Program-made: the position numbers and the translations under genes
Source: Streptococcus mitis
Lineage (GTDB): Bacteria; Bacillota; Bacilli; Lactobacillales; Streptococcaceae
DNA: 64,000 bases
Direction of reading: 5' to 3'
Assembly (NCBI GenBank): GCA_001914195.1
Contig: MKYF01000018.1
Coordinates: 1-64,000, forward strand
The notes under the pieces: generated by a model
The model's input: the letters and a program-made list of their open reading frames with translations, nothing else
Told to the model about the DNA's origin: nothing
Database searches by the model: none
Shown: piece by piece, positions 7,809 through 17,657 of the stretch
How positions within the stretch are numbered: position 1 is the first letter of the stretch
How the letters are laid out: each line of letters begins with the position of its first letter

Positions 7809-10082
7809 TTAACAAGGTATGATAAGAGTAGACTGTTCAAGATCGACAGTCAAGTGGTAGTCGGTATTGTCACGGATTGTGATTTCAAAGTCAGTCGTAT
7901 AGAGGACTAAACGAAGAGTATCTCCTTCTTTTAACTTGTAAATAGTAGGTTGTAGTTCAAATTGCACATCCATCCATTCATCTGCAGTAATATCCTCTAC
8001 TAACAGTAAATCATTTCTATTTTGTAAATTGAGGTAACCTTTTGTCACGACTCGCTGTGCATTTTCACGAAAAGGCAATTCGTTAAGATTTTCCAACATG
8101 TGATAGCGACCGTTGTCAATGGTTCTAGCACTTAAAACAGCTGGATAAGGTTGTAGGTATTTCTTTTGTCCAAGTTCTAGCAGTTGGGCTGATAAGAGCC
8201 CCTTGTTTGTACTGGATTTGATACGAAGATTAAGCTGAGCGCGACCGTTCAAGTGAAGATCTTTGGACACAGGAAGGTCAATAGTAATCTGATTGGTTTT
8301 TCCTTGATAGAGTTCTGTATTGAAGGTCTGGTATGTCTTACCATAGCGCTCAAAATCCTTATCTGGGTACTGGTTTTGAATGACTTTCTCTTCTTGACCA
8401 AGTGAGAAGGTTTCAAAGTTTTCTTGCCCACCGAAGTTATCAAGTGATAACCAAGTCTGAGGGGCTGTATTGTCCTGCCAGATAACAGTAGGAAGTTTGA
8501 AATCTGTATCTTGTCCCAGTAATTTCTTTGTCAACAAAGCATTCATGGACTCACGGAAGTCAATGGACTGCCAGTTGTTCATGTACACATGGGCACCATT
8601 ATGGAAAAAGAGGTGCTTGTTTATATGAGTAGGTAGAGCATGGAACATCTGGTAAACATGAAGTGGTTTGACATTCCAATCCTGAGAACCATGGGTAAAG
8701 ACAACCTCTGCCTTTACTTTGTCAGCATTGAGCAGATAGTTGCGGTCATGCCAAAACTGATTGTAGTCGCCAGTCTTGCGATCCAGTTGCTCTTTTACTT
8801 TTTCTAAGTCAGCTTGGTGAGCTTCATTGCCACGGATATAGTCGCCAGCCAAGAGATTACGAGAATAGGTTAACTCAGCAAGGGAGTCAAAGTCCTCACC
8901 TGGATAGCCACCTGGGCTAGTCACCAGACCGTTTTCACGGTAGTAGTTGTACCATGAGGAAATGCCAGCCTCGGCAATGATGACTTCTAAACCATCGACA
9001 CCTGTAGTCGCCAGACCATTGGACATGGTACCTAGATAAGAAAGTCCAGTTGTGGCTACTTTTCCATTTGACCAGTCAGCTTTGACTTGACGCTGGCGCG
9101 TATGGTCGGTAAAGGCACGGCAACGGCCATTAAGCCAATTGATGACATCTTTATAAGCCTCAATTTGTTGGTAGTCGCCATTAGTCATGAAACCAGTAGA
9201 GTCTTTAGTACCAACACCTGAAACATAGAGATTGGCAAAGCCTCGTGGGAGGAAGTAGTCGTTGAGTGTATAGCTAGAGTTGATGTGACTTAGCTTTTCC
9301 TCAGCTTCTGACACAAGCTCAGCTTGGCCTTGAGGTTGGACGAGATTTAGTTGAGGTTCCTCTAATTCGATCTTATGAGCAGGTTTAACCTCAAGCTCGC
9401 CCTCCATCTTGTAGAGAGCTTTGTCACTGGCCTTGTCATTGGTTCCCTGATGATAGGGACTGGCTGTCATGATGGCAGGGATTTGTCCTTCATAACGAGG
9501 ACGAATAATGCTGACCTTGACTAGGTCTGGTAGACCTTTTTGGTCAGTATCGACACGAGACTCAACGTAGACCACTTCTCGAATGACATCGTGGCTGGAA
9601 AAAGTTGCTAAACTCTTGCCGTTAAAGTAGTGGTAGTCATTATCCTCCGAAATAAGACCATCACTAACAAGTTGGTCGATAAGAGTATTTCCCTTTTTGG
9701 TGCGAGTATTGAGTAACTGATAGAGATTTTCAATTAAGTCACCATACACAATGGGAAAACCAGTCTCTTTACGGAAAACGTCACTATCTTCGAAGTCAAC
9801 CAAATAAGAAAAGCCTAAAAGTTGAAAGGCTACAGTATAAAAAATATCTGCTGTCAGTTCATCTTCTGATTGAAAAAATGTCAGCAGGTCTGTTTTTTTA
9901 TCAGCTGCTAGGATGGAGAGTGGATAGTTGATGTCTTGATAAGTGAAAAAGAAACGATTTAGAAAAGACTCCAACATCTTTTTATTTGTTGACTCAGATG
10001 GAAAATCAAATCCATACTTTTTTAATTCATATAAAATAGTATCTCTTGGAAGTGATAAATAGCTGAATTGATTAAAGCGCAT
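7809..10082 (-). CDS. pepX: X-prolyl dipeptidyl aminopeptidase
   Basis: Cytoplasmic S15-family serine peptidase that removes X-Pro dipeptides from peptides taken up from proline-rich proteins. The 757-aa protein carries the complete catalytic triad at the positions known for lactococcal PepX: Ser348 in TTGLSYLG, Asp468 in HGSQDWN, His498 in NGAHVYMN. An N-terminal helical domain (1-150) and C-terminal jelly-roll (about 560-757) complete it. AAGGAGG is placed 5-6 bp before the ATG. A decayed copy of its 3' end lies directly downstream. Transcribed alone, divergent from dnaE. Confidence 0.96.
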   Translation of the reverse strand: MRFNQFSYLSLPRDTILYELKKYGFDFPSESTNKKMLESFLNRFFFTYQDINYPLSILAADKKTDLLTFFQSEDELTADIFYTVAFQLLGFSYLVDFEDSDVFRKETGFPIVYGDLIENLYQLLNTRTKKGNTLIDQLVSDGLISEDNDYHYFNGKSLATFSSHDVIREVVYVESRVDTDQKGLPDLVKVSIIRPRYEGQIPAIMTASPYHQGTNDKASDKALYKMEGELEVKPAHKIELEEPQLNLVQPQGQAELVSEAEEKLSHINSSYTLNDYFLPRGFANLYVSGVGTKDSTGFMTNGDYQQIEAYKDVINWLNGRCRAFTDHTRQRQVKADWSNGKVATTGLSYLGTMSNGLATTGVDGLEVIIAEAGISSWYNYYRENGLVTSPGGYPGEDFDSLAELTYSRNLLAGDYIRGNEAHQADLEKVKEQLDRKTGDYNQFWHDRNYLLNADKVKAEVVFTHGSQDWNVKPLHVYQMFHALPTHINKHLFFHNGAHVYMNNWQSIDFRESMNALLTKKLLGQDTDFKLPTVIWQDNTAPQTWLSLDNFGGQENFETFSLGQEEKVIQNQYPDKDFERYGKTYQTFNTELYQGKTNQITIDLPVSKDLHLNGRAQLNLRIKSSTNKGLLSAQLLELGQKKYLQPYPAVLSARTIDNGRYHMLENLNELPFRENAQRVVTKGYLNLQNRNDLLLVEDITADEWMDVQFELQPTIYKLKEGDTLRLVLYTTDFEITIRDNTDYHLTVDLEQSTLIIPC

Positions 10083-10440
10083 AAAACCTCCTTGTAAAAT
10101 AATAATTAAGGTTATTATATCAAAAAAATAGGAGAAAGGGAATTATTAAGTGAGAAAGAAATTAATTAAAGAATAATGAATACAATTTATATGAAATAAT
10201 ATGTGATATTCTATAGCATTCATAAATTAAACGATATCTAACAAGAATTTTGAGTGAATTTATCTCACTTCTTTAAAAGAGATATCCATTTATTGGGATA
10301 AAAACTTCAAAATATTTTACAGAAACATTTTTACTGCAAATATATTTGTTATTTTTTCATCCAAAATGCCTTATTTGAAATATAAAATAGAGATAGGAGT
10401 CATTGCTTTTGTCTTTCTCTTTTTGAAAATGGTATAATAT
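10083..10440. other. Divergent pepX/dnaE intergenic region
   Basis: About 360 bp of A/T-rich DNA. An extended -10 for pepX (TGATATAAT on the minus strand, hexamer at 10114-10119) and the dnaE promoter near 10409-10438 are visible. I see no gene or clear repeat between them. Confidence 0.6.
10409..10438 (+). promoter_or_regulatory. dnaE promoter
   Basis: TTGTCT (10409-10414), 18-bp spacer, TATAAT (10433-10438) with an extended TG. A possible GTG at 10442 would lie at the transcription start, which argues against it as the dnaE start. Confidence 0.7.
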
Positions 10441-10468
10441 AGTGAGAAGGATAGAGGAGAAGTGTAAA

Positions 10469-13400
10469 TTGATCGCACAACTAGATACAAAAACAGTCTA
10501 TAGTTTTATGGAGAGCGTCATTTCAATCGAAAAGTATGTGAGAGCAGCTAAAGAATACGGCTACACTCATCTGGCTATGATGGATATTGATAATCTTTAT
10601 GGTGCTTTTGACTTTCTCGAGGTTACAAAAAAATATGGCATTCATCCTTTATTAGGACTTGAAATGACTGTATTTGTGGATGCTCAGGAAGTGAATTTGC
10701 GCTTTTTAGCTCTATCTAGTGTAGGCTATCAGAAGTTGATGAAACTTTCAACAGCCAAGATGCAGGGGGAGAAAAGTTGGTCAGTTCTATCCCAGTATCT
10801 GGAGGATATTGCGGTCATTGTGCCTTATTTTGATGGACTGGAGTTGTTAAATCTAGGCTGTGATTACTATATAGGGGTTTATCCGGAAACACTAGCCAGA
10901 GAATTTCATCATCCTATCTTGCCCCTCTATCGGGTCAATGCCTTTGAAAGCAAGGATAGAGAAGCTCTGCAAGTCTTAACAGCAATCAAAGAAAACCTAC
11001 CGCTCAGAGAAGTTCCCTTGCGCTCGCGACAAGATGTCTTTATATCAGCAAGTTCTTTAGAGAAACTATTCCAAGAACGTTTTCCTCAAGCCTTGGAAAA
11101 CTTAGAAAAGCTTATTTCAGGTATTTCTTATGATTTGGATATTAGTCTAAAATTGCCTCGTTTTAATCCAGCAAGGCCAGCAGTAGAAGAGTTGAGAGAA
11201 CGCGCTGAGCTTGGGCTTGCTCAGAAGGGATTGACTAGTAAAGAATATCAAGACCGTCTAGACCAAGAATTGACTGTTATTCATGATATGGGCTTTGATG
11301 ATTATTTCTTGGTTGTTTGGGATTTATTGCGTTTTGGACGTTCGAATGGCTATTATATGGGAATGGGACGAGGTTCCGCAGTTGGTAGCTTGGTTTCCTA
11401 TGCTTTAGACATTACAGGGATTGACCCAGTAGAGAAAAATCTGATTTTTGAACGTTTTCTCAATCGTGAGCGCTATACCATGCCTGATATTGATATCGAT
11501 ATTCCTGATATTTATCGTCCAGATTTTATCAGGTATGTTGGCAATAAATATGGCAGTAAACATGCTGCACAAATCGTTACTTTTTCAACTTTTGGAGCCA
11601 AGCAAGCTCTACGAGATGTCTTGAAACGCTTTGGTGTGCCAGAGTATGAATTGTCTGCAATTACCAAGAAAATCAGTTTTCGTGACAATCTCAAGTCGGC
11701 TTATGAGGGGAACCTCCAGTTTCGTCAGCAAATTAATAGTAAGTTAGAATACCAAAAAGCCTTTGAGATTGCTTGCAAGATAGAGGGCTATCCAAGACAA
11801 ACCTCTGTCCATGCGGCTGGTGTTGTAATCAGTGACCAAGACTTGACCAACTACATTCCTCTAAAGCATGGTGATGAAATTCCACTGACTCAGTATGATG
11901 CTCATGGAGTTGAAGCTAGTGGGCTTTTGAAGATGGACTTTCTGGGACTACGAAATTTGACCTTTGTCCAGAAGATGCAAGAATTACTTGCTAAAATAGA
12001 AGATATTCACTTGAAAATTGAAGCAATAGATTTGGAAGACAAAGAAACGCTGGCTTTATTTGCTTCTGGCAATACAAAAGGTATCTTTCAATTTGAGCAA
12101 CCTGGAGCTATTCGCCTGCTCAAGCGTGTGCAGCCAGTCTGTTTTGAAGATGTCGTAGCAACTACTTCCCTAAATCGACCAGGTGCTAGTGATTATATCA
12201 ATAATTTTGTAGCTAGGAAACATGGGCAGGAAGAAGTGACTGTTCTGGATCCAGTACTGGAGGATATTTTGGCTCCAACTTATGGCATTATGCTCTATCA
12301 GGAGCAGGTTATGCAGGTTGCTCAGCGATTTGCTGGATTTAGTCTTGGGAAAGCCGATATTTTGCGCCGAGCTATGGGGAAAAAGGATGCCTCTGCCATG
12401 CATGAGATGAGGGCTTCCTTTATTCAGGGAGCATTAGAAGCTGGTCATACTACGGAAAAGGCAGAGCAGGTCTTTGATGTCATGGAGAAGTTTGCAGGTT
12501 ATGGTTTTAACAGGTCACATGCCTATGCATACTCAGCCTTGGCCTTCCAGTTGGCTTATTTCAAAACGCATTATCCAGCCATCTTTTATCAGGTCATGTT
12601 GAATTCTGCCAACAGTGATTACTTAACAGATGCCTTAGAAGCAGGCTTTGAAGTAGCGCCTCTGTCCATCAACACCATTCCCTATCACGATAAAATTGAC
12701 AACAAGGCTATCTATCTAGGATTGAAATCGATTAAAGGAGTCAGCAAGGATTTTGCGCTTTGGATTATTGAAAATAGACCTTATTCTAACATTGAAGATT
12801 TTATAGCTAAATTACCTGAGAATTTTCTGAAACTTCCTCTGCTAGAACCTTTGGTAAAAGTTGGTCTTTTCGATTCATTTGAAAAAAATCGTCAAAAAGT
12901 ATTCAATAATTTAGTTAATCTATTTGAATTTGTGAAAGAGTTAGGAAGCTTGTTTGGTGAGACCATCTATAGTTGGCAAGATTCGGAGGACTGGACGGAG
13001 CAAGAAAAATTCTATATGGAACAAGAGCTTTTAGGAATAGGTGTCAGCAAACACCCACTGCAAGCTATTGCAAGTAAGGCTATTTACCCGATTACCCCAA
13101 TTGGGAATTTGTCAGAAAATAGCTACGCTATTATTTTGGTTGAAGTTCAGAAAATAAAAGTAATTCGTACCAAAAAGGGCGAAAACATGGCTTTCTTACA
13201 GGTAGATGACAGTAAGAAAAAATTGGATGTCACTCTCTTTTCAGACTTATATCGTCAGCTTGGGAAGGAAATAAAAGAGGGAGCCTTCTACTATATAAAA
13301 GGAAAAATCCAGTCACGTGATGGTCGTCTGCAAATGATTGCACAAGAAATAAGAGAAGCAGTTGCTGAACGCTTTTGGATACAGGTAAAAAATCATGAAT

Positions 13401-13570
13401 CGGATCAAGAAATTTCACGTATTTTAGAACAATTTAAAGGTCCAATCCCAGTCATTATCAGGTATGAAGAAGAACAGAAAACAATTGTTTCCCCTCATCA
13501 TTTTGTAGCTAAATCCAATGAATTAGAAGCGAAATTAAATGAAATAGTTATGAAAACGATTTATCGCTAA
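10469..13570 (+). CDS. dnaE: DNA polymerase III alpha subunit, DnaE type
   Basis: Replicative C-family polymerase that works with PolC in Firmicutes, mainly extending primers on the lagging strand. The 1033-aa protein has an N-terminal PHP domain, a palm with GRGSAVGSL and the catalytic aspartates in MPDIDIDIPD, tandem HhH and a C-terminal OB fold (IILVEVQKIKVIRTKKGENMA begins at about residue 893). The TTG start at 10469 is preferred: GAGGAG lies about 10 bp upstream and the length equals the streptococcal family; the GTG at 10442 would add nine residues at the transcription start. Monocistronic or read into pfkA. Confidence 0.93.
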   Translation: MIAQLDTKTVYSFMESVISIEKYVRAAKEYGYTHLAMMDIDNLYGAFDFLEVTKKYGIHPLLGLEMTVFVDAQEVNLRFLALSSVGYQKLMKLSTAKMQGEKSWSVLSQYLEDIAVIVPYFDGLELLNLGCDYYIGVYPETLAREFHHPILPLYRVNAFESKDREALQVLTAIKENLPLREVPLRSRQDVFISASSLEKLFQERFPQALENLEKLISGISYDLDISLKLPRFNPARPAVEELRERAELGLAQKGLTSKEYQDRLDQELTVIHDMGFDDYFLVVWDLLRFGRSNGYYMGMGRGSAVGSLVSYALDITGIDPVEKNLIFERFLNRERYTMPDIDIDIPDIYRPDFIRYVGNKYGSKHAAQIVTFSTFGAKQALRDVLKRFGVPEYELSAITKKISFRDNLKSAYEGNLQFRQQINSKLEYQKAFEIACKIEGYPRQTSVHAAGVVISDQDLTNYIPLKHGDEIPLTQYDAHGVEASGLLKMDFLGLRNLTFVQKMQELLAKIEDIHLKIEAIDLEDKETLALFASGNTKGIFQFEQPGAIRLLKRVQPVCFEDVVATTSLNRPGASDYINNFVARKHGQEEVTVLDPVLEDILAPTYGIMLYQEQVMQVAQRFAGFSLGKADILRRAMGKKDASAMHEMRASFIQGALEAGHTTEKAEQVFDVMEKFAGYGFNRSHAYAYSALAFQLAYFKTHYPAIFYQVMLNSANSDYLTDALEAGFEVAPLSINTIPYHDKIDNKAIYLGLKSIKGVSKDFALWIIENRPYSNIEDFIAKLPENFLKLPLLEPLVKVGLFDSFEKNRQKVFNNLVNLFEFVKELGSLFGETIYSWQDSEDWTEQEKFYMEQELLGIGVSKHPLQAIASKAIYPITPIGNLSENSYAIILVEVQKIKVIRTKKGENMAFLQVDDSKKKLDVTLFSDLYRQLGKEIKEGAFYYIKGKIQSRDGRLQMIAQEIREAVAERFWIQVKNHESDQEISRILEQFKGPIPVIIRYEEEQKTIVSPHHFVAKSNELEAKLNEIVMKTIYR

Positions 13571-13605
13571 AAATACGGAAAATAGAAGAATTTTAAAATC
13601 AAATG

Positions 13606-13614
13606 TGGTATAAT
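13606..13614 (+). promoter_or_regulatory. pfkA promoter (extended -10)
   Basis: TGGTATAAT ends 38 bp before the pfkA ATG; AAAAGGAG follows as ribosome binding site. Confidence 0.65.
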
Positions 13615-13652
13615 CAATAAGAATGTTAAAAGAAAAAGGAGCATAAACCAAT

Positions 13653-14660
13653 ATGAAACGTATTGCTGTTTTGACTAGTGGTGGAGACGCCCCTGGTATG
13701 AACGCTGCTATCCGTGCAGTTGTTCGTCAAGCAATTTCAGAAGGAATGGAAGTGTTTGGTATCTATGACGGATATGCTGGTATGGTTGCCGGTGAAATTC
13801 ATCCCCTAGATGCAGCTTCAGTAGGAGACATCATTTCTCGTGGTGGTACTTTCCTTCACTCAGCTCGTTACCCAGAGTTTGCTCAACTTGAAGGGCAACT
13901 TAAAGGGATCGAGCAATTGAAAAAACACGGAATTGAAGGTGTAGTTGTTATCGGTGGTGACGGATCTTACCACGGTGCTATGCGTTTGACTGAACATGGC
14001 TTCCCAGCTATCGGTCTTCCAGGTACAATCGATAATGATATCGTTGGTACAGACTTCACAATCGGTTTTGACACAGCGGTTACTACCGCTATGGACGCTA
14101 TCGATAAGATTCGTGATACATCATCAAGTCACCGTCGTACTTTTGTTATTGAAGTTATGGGACGTAACGCTGGTGATATCGCTCTTTGGGCAGGTATCGC
14201 AACTGGTGCTGATGAAATCATCATTCCTGAAGAAGGATTCAAGATTGAAGATATCGTAGAAAGCATTAAATGTGGTTATGAGTGTGGTAAAAAACACAAC
14301 ATCATCGTCTTGGCAGAAGGTGTGATGTCAGCAGCTGAATTTGGTAAAAAACTAAAAGAAGCTGGGGATACAAGTGACCTTCGTGTAACAGAACTTGGAC
14401 ATATCCAACGTGGTGGTTCTCCAACTGCGCGTGACCGTGTATTGGCGTCACGCATGGGTGCGCATGCTGTTAAACTTCTTAAAGAAGGTATCGGTGGTGT
14501 TGCGGTTGGTATCCGTAACGAGAAAATGGTTGAAAACCCAATCCTTGGAACTGCAGAAGAAGGAGCATTGTTTAGCCTTACTGCAGATGGTAAAATTGTG
14601 GTTAACAACCCACACAAGGCTGACCTTGAGCTATCTAGCTTGAATAAGAGCTTGTCATAA
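13653..14660 (+). CDS. pfkA: 6-phosphofructokinase
   Basis: ATP-dependent committing step of glycolysis (fructose-6-phosphate to fructose-1,6-bisphosphate). The 335-aa protein has the ATP-site GGDAPGMNAA near 10-19, GGDGSY at 101-106, catalytic Asp127 in GTIDND, MGRNAGDIA, and the substrate loop near HIQRGGSPTARDR. Length is slightly above the usual 320 aa because of a short C-terminal tail. It is followed after 58 bp by pyk, the conserved pfkA-pyk pair of lactic acid bacteria. Codons are strongly biased, as expected for a highly expressed gene. Confidence 0.97.
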   Translation: MKRIAVLTSGGDAPGMNAAIRAVVRQAISEGMEVFGIYDGYAGMVAGEIHPLDAASVGDIISRGGTFLHSARYPEFAQLEGQLKGIEQLKKHGIEGVVVIGGDGSYHGAMRLTEHGFPAIGLPGTIDNDIVGTDFTIGFDTAVTTAMDAIDKIRDTSSSHRRTFVIEVMGRNAGDIALWAGIATGADEIIIPEEGFKIEDIVESIKCGYECGKKHNIIVLAEGVMSAAEFGKKLKEAGDTSDLRVTELGHIQRGGSPTARDRVLASRMGAHAVKLLKEGIGGVAVGIRNEKMVENPILGTAEEGALFSLTADGKIVVNNPHKADLELSSLNKSLS

Positions 14661-14718
14661 TTTACAATTTAGTTAATAAGACCAAAAAGGTCATATATAT
14701 AAAGGAGTCACAAAAATC

Positions 14719-16224
14719 ATGAATAAACGTGTAAAAATCGTTGCAACTTTGGGTCCTGCGGTAGAAATCCGTGGTGGTAAAAAATTTGGTGATGACGGAT
14801 ACTGGGGTGAAAAACTTGATGTTGAAGCTTCAGCTAAAAACATTGCTAAATTGATTGAAGCTGGTGCTAACACATTCCGCTTCAACTTCTCACACGGTGA
14901 CCACCAAGAACAAGGTGAGCGTATGGCAACTGTTAAACTTGCTGAAAAACTTGCAGGTAAAAAAGTTGGTTTCCTTCTTGATACAAAAGGACCAGAAATT
15001 CGTACAGAATTGTTCGAAGGTGAAGCTAAAGAGTATTCATACAAAACTGGTGAGAAAATCCGTGTTGCAACTAAACAAGGAATCAAATCAACTCGTGAAG
15101 TGATTGCATTAAACGTTGCTGGTGCTCTTGATATCTATGATGATGTTGAAGTTGGTCGTCAAGTTTTGGTTGACGATGGTAAACTTGGTCTTCGTGTGGT
15201 TGCTAAAGATGATGCAACTCGTGAATTTGAAGTTGAAGTTGAAAACGATGGTATCATTGCTAAACAAAAAGGTGTGAATATTCCTAACACTAAAATTCCT
15301 TTCCCAGCTCTTGCTGAACGTGATAACGACGATATCCGCTTTGGTCTTGAACAAGGTATCAACTTCATCGCGATTTCATTCGTACGTACTGCAAAAGATG
15401 TGAACGAAGTTCGTGCAATCTGTGAAGAAACTGGAAACGGACACGTTCAATTGTTCGCTAAAATCGAAAACCAACAAGGTATCGATAACTTGGATGAAAT
15501 CATCGAAGCTGCTGATGGTATCATGATCGCTCGTGGTGACATGGGTATCGAAGTACCATTCGAAATGGTTCCAGTTTACCAAAAAATGATCATCACTAAA
15601 GTCAATGCTGCAGGTAAAGTTGTTATCACTGCAACAAACATGCTTGAAACAATGACTGAAAAACCACGTGCAACTCGTTCAGAAGTATCAGACGTATTTA
15701 ACGCTGTTATCGACGGAACTGATGCTACAATGCTTTCAGGTGAGTCTGCAAACGGTAAATACCCACTTGAGTCAGTAGCTACAATGGCTACAATCGATAA
15801 GAACGCTCAAACTCTTCTTAACGAATACGGACGTTTGAACTCAGATTCATTCGAACGTAACTCTAAGACAGAAGTAATGGCTTCAGCTGTTAAAGATGCT
15901 ACTAACTCAATGGACATTAAATTGGTTGTAACTCTTACTAAGACTGGTCACACTGCACGTTTGATCTCTAAATACCGTCCAAATGCTGACATCTTAGCAT
16001 TGACATTCGACGAATTGACAGAACGTGGATTGATGTTGAACTGGGGTGTTATCCCAATGTTGACAGATGCTCCATCATCAACTGACGATATGTTTGAAAT
16101 CGCTGAACGTAAAGCAGTTGAAGCAGGACTTGTACAATCTGGTGACGATATCGTTATCGTAGCTGGTGTACCAGTTGGAGAAGCTGTTCGTACGAACACA
16201 ATGCGTATCCGTACAGTACGTTAA
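14719..16224 (+). CDS. pyk: Pyruvate kinase
   Basis: Converts phosphoenolpyruvate and ADP to pyruvate and ATP. The 501-aa protein starts MNKRVKIVATLGPA and shows LLDTKGPEIRTE near residue 93, the active-site signature FAKIENQQGI, IARGDMGIEVP near 270-280, and a C-terminal allosteric domain, where fructose-1,6-bisphosphate or similar phosphates usually bind. AAAGGAG precedes the ATG. A GACC/GGTC mini-hairpin is present in the pfkA-pyk gap, so co-transcription is likely. A strong terminator follows. Confidence 0.97.
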   Translation: MNKRVKIVATLGPAVEIRGGKKFGDDGYWGEKLDVEASAKNIAKLIEAGANTFRFNFSHGDHQEQGERMATVKLAEKLAGKKVGFLLDTKGPEIRTELFEGEAKEYSYKTGEKIRVATKQGIKSTREVIALNVAGALDIYDDVEVGRQVLVDDGKLGLRVVAKDDATREFEVEVENDGIIAKQKGVNIPNTKIPFPALAERDNDDIRFGLEQGINFIAISFVRTAKDVNEVRAICEETGNGHVQLFAKIENQQGIDNLDEIIEAADGIMIARGDMGIEVPFEMVPVYQKMIITKVNAAGKVVITATNMLETMTEKPRATRSEVSDVFNAVIDGTDATMLSGESANGKYPLESVATMATIDKNAQTLLNEYGRLNSDSFERNSKTEVMASAVKDATNSMDIKLVVTLTKTGHTARLISKYRPNADILALTFDELTERGLMLNWGVIPMLTDAPSSTDDMFEIAERKAVEAGLVQSGDDIVIVAGVPVGEAVRTNTMRIRTVR

Positions 16225-16231
16225 TTAATAG

Positions 16232-16282
16232 AAAAAGAGCCTATCATATCAAGCTTTCTAGCCTGTATGATGGGCTCTTTTT
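16232..16282 (+). terminator. Terminator of pfkA-pyk
   Basis: AAAAAGAGCC and ATCATA pair with TATGAT and GGCTCTTTTT around a 16-17-nt loop (one internal T/G), ending in a T run. Confidence 0.85.
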
Positions 16283-16332
16283 GATGCAGGAGGCAAAACT
16301 TTTTGCTTGTGATTTTATGTGACGGTACCAAG

Positions 16333-16461
16333 TTAATCAATTACTGCTTGTTCCATACTTTTTGTGATGTGAGTATAAATCCGATTGGTAGTCTTTTTAT
16401 CTTCATGCCCAAGCCATGACATGATAGCTTTTAAAGGGATGTTGTTTTTTGAACGAAAATT
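16333..16461 (-). pseudogene. C-terminal stub of a tyrosine integrase
   Basis: The minus strand encodes about 42 residues ending in a stop, including SWLGHEDKKTTNRIYTHIT, the His-x-x-Arg...Tyr end of phage/ICE tyrosine recombinases (nucleophile in IYTHIT). No upstream part remains; an in-frame stop closes it at 16462. It is a relic of a lost integrated element lying directly after the pyk terminator. Confidence 0.75.
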
Positions 16462-16480
16462 TTATAAAATGTTTAGTTCT

Positions 16481-16569
16481 TATAGTGGATTGCAGCTAGA
16501 ATAGTACGCCGTGGCTTCTAAAACATTTCTAGAAATTAATTTGTTCATATTTTATTTCAATCTACTGTA
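16481..16569. repeat. RUP-like miniature inverted-repeat element
   Basis: An 89-bp unit begins TATAGTGGATTG and ends CAATCTACTGTA, imperfect terminal inverted repeats (10 of 12) with TA at both ends and AATAGTACG inside. This resembles pneumococcal RUP-type MITEs, thought to be mobilised by IS630-type transposases; the assignment is from memory. A decayed relative lies at about 6440-6530 and a fragment near 62028. Confidence 0.55.
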
Positions 16570-16582
16570 ATATAGATAAAAA

Positions 16583-16609
16583 ACAACTCCCTGATGATCA
16601 AGGAGTTGT
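16583..16609 (-). terminator. Terminator of ldh
   Basis: ACAACTCC (16583-16590) pairs with GGAGTTGT (16602-16609); read on the minus strand the stem is followed by TTTTTTATC. Confidence 0.85.
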
Positions 16610-16620
16610 CTATAGTTAAA

Positions 16621-17607
16621 TTAGTTTTTAGAAGCTTCTTGGAATTCTGGATTTTTCCATGCTTCGTCAATGATAGCTTGCAATTCTTTAGCAGATGCTT
16701 GCATTTTTTGAGTTTCTGCGTCGTTCAATGGGATATTTACTGGACGAACGATACCATGTGCCCCAACAACAGCTGGTTGACCGATAAAGACGTTCTCAAC
16801 TCCGTATTGACCTTCTTGGAATACTGAAAGTGGAAGTACTGCGTTTTCATCGTCAAGGATTGCTTTAGTGATACGAGCAAGGGCTACTGCGATACCGTAG
16901 TATGTTGCACCTTTTTTATTGATGATTGTGTAGGCTGCATCACGAACACCTTCGAACAATTCAATCAATTCAGCTTCTTGAACATTTTGAGTGTCTTTAA
17001 GGAATTCTTCAAGGTTTACACCAGCGATGTTTGCGTGTGACCAAACAGCGAACTCAGAGTCACCGTGTTCACCCATGATGTAGGCGTGAACTGAACGAGC
17101 ATCAACATCCAATTTTTCAGCAAGTGCTTGACGGAAACGAGCTGAGTCAAGTGAAGTACCTGAACCGATAACGCGTTCTTTAGGGAATCCAGAGAATTTC
17201 CAAGTTGAGTAAGTCAAAACGTCAACTGGGTTAGCAGCAACAAGGAAGATACCTTTGAAACCTGATTCAACAACTTGAGTTACGATTGATTTGTTGATAG
17301 CAAGGTTTTTACCTACAAGGTCAAGACGAGTTTCACCTGGTTTTTGAGGTGCACCTGCAGTGATCACAACAAGGTCAGCGTCTGCACAGTCAGAGTATTG
17401 AGCTGCATAGATTTTTTTAGGTGAAGTGAAGGCAAGGGCGTGACTAAGGTCAAGCGCGTCACCAACAGCTTTTTCATGCAATTGTGGAATTTCGATAATT
17501 CCAAGCTCTTGTGCAATTCCTTGGTTAACAAGTGCAAAAGCGTAAGATGAACCTACAGCACCATCTCCGACAAGGATAACTTTTTTGTGTTGTTTAGTTG
17601 AAGTCAT
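16621..17607 (-). CDS. ldh: L-lactate dehydrogenase
   Basis: Reduces pyruvate to L-lactate and regenerates NAD; in streptococci typically activated by fructose-1,6-bisphosphate. The 328-aa protein has the NAD-binding GDGAVGSS, the Asp/Arg-containing [15 protein letters not shown], and catalytic His in GEHGDSEFA. The start at 17607 (MTSTKQHKK) is chosen because AAGGAG lies 10 bp upstream; the in-frame ATG four codons earlier directly abuts that site and cannot be used. Divergent from gyrA. High-expression codon use as in pfkA and pyk. Confidence 0.96.
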
Positions 17608-17657
17608 TGTTCTAAACATCTCCTTAATTTTATTCAGGGATTTCCCCAGTTATTTTA

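Noticed and set aside
7704..7910. Short plus-strand frame at the pepX end
   Set aside because: It runs across the pepX stop and the decayed copy; explained fully by those.
10442..10468. GTG start for dnaE
   Set aside because: It is 4 bp after the -10 hexamer and has no ribosome binding site; TTG at 10469 has one and gives the family length.
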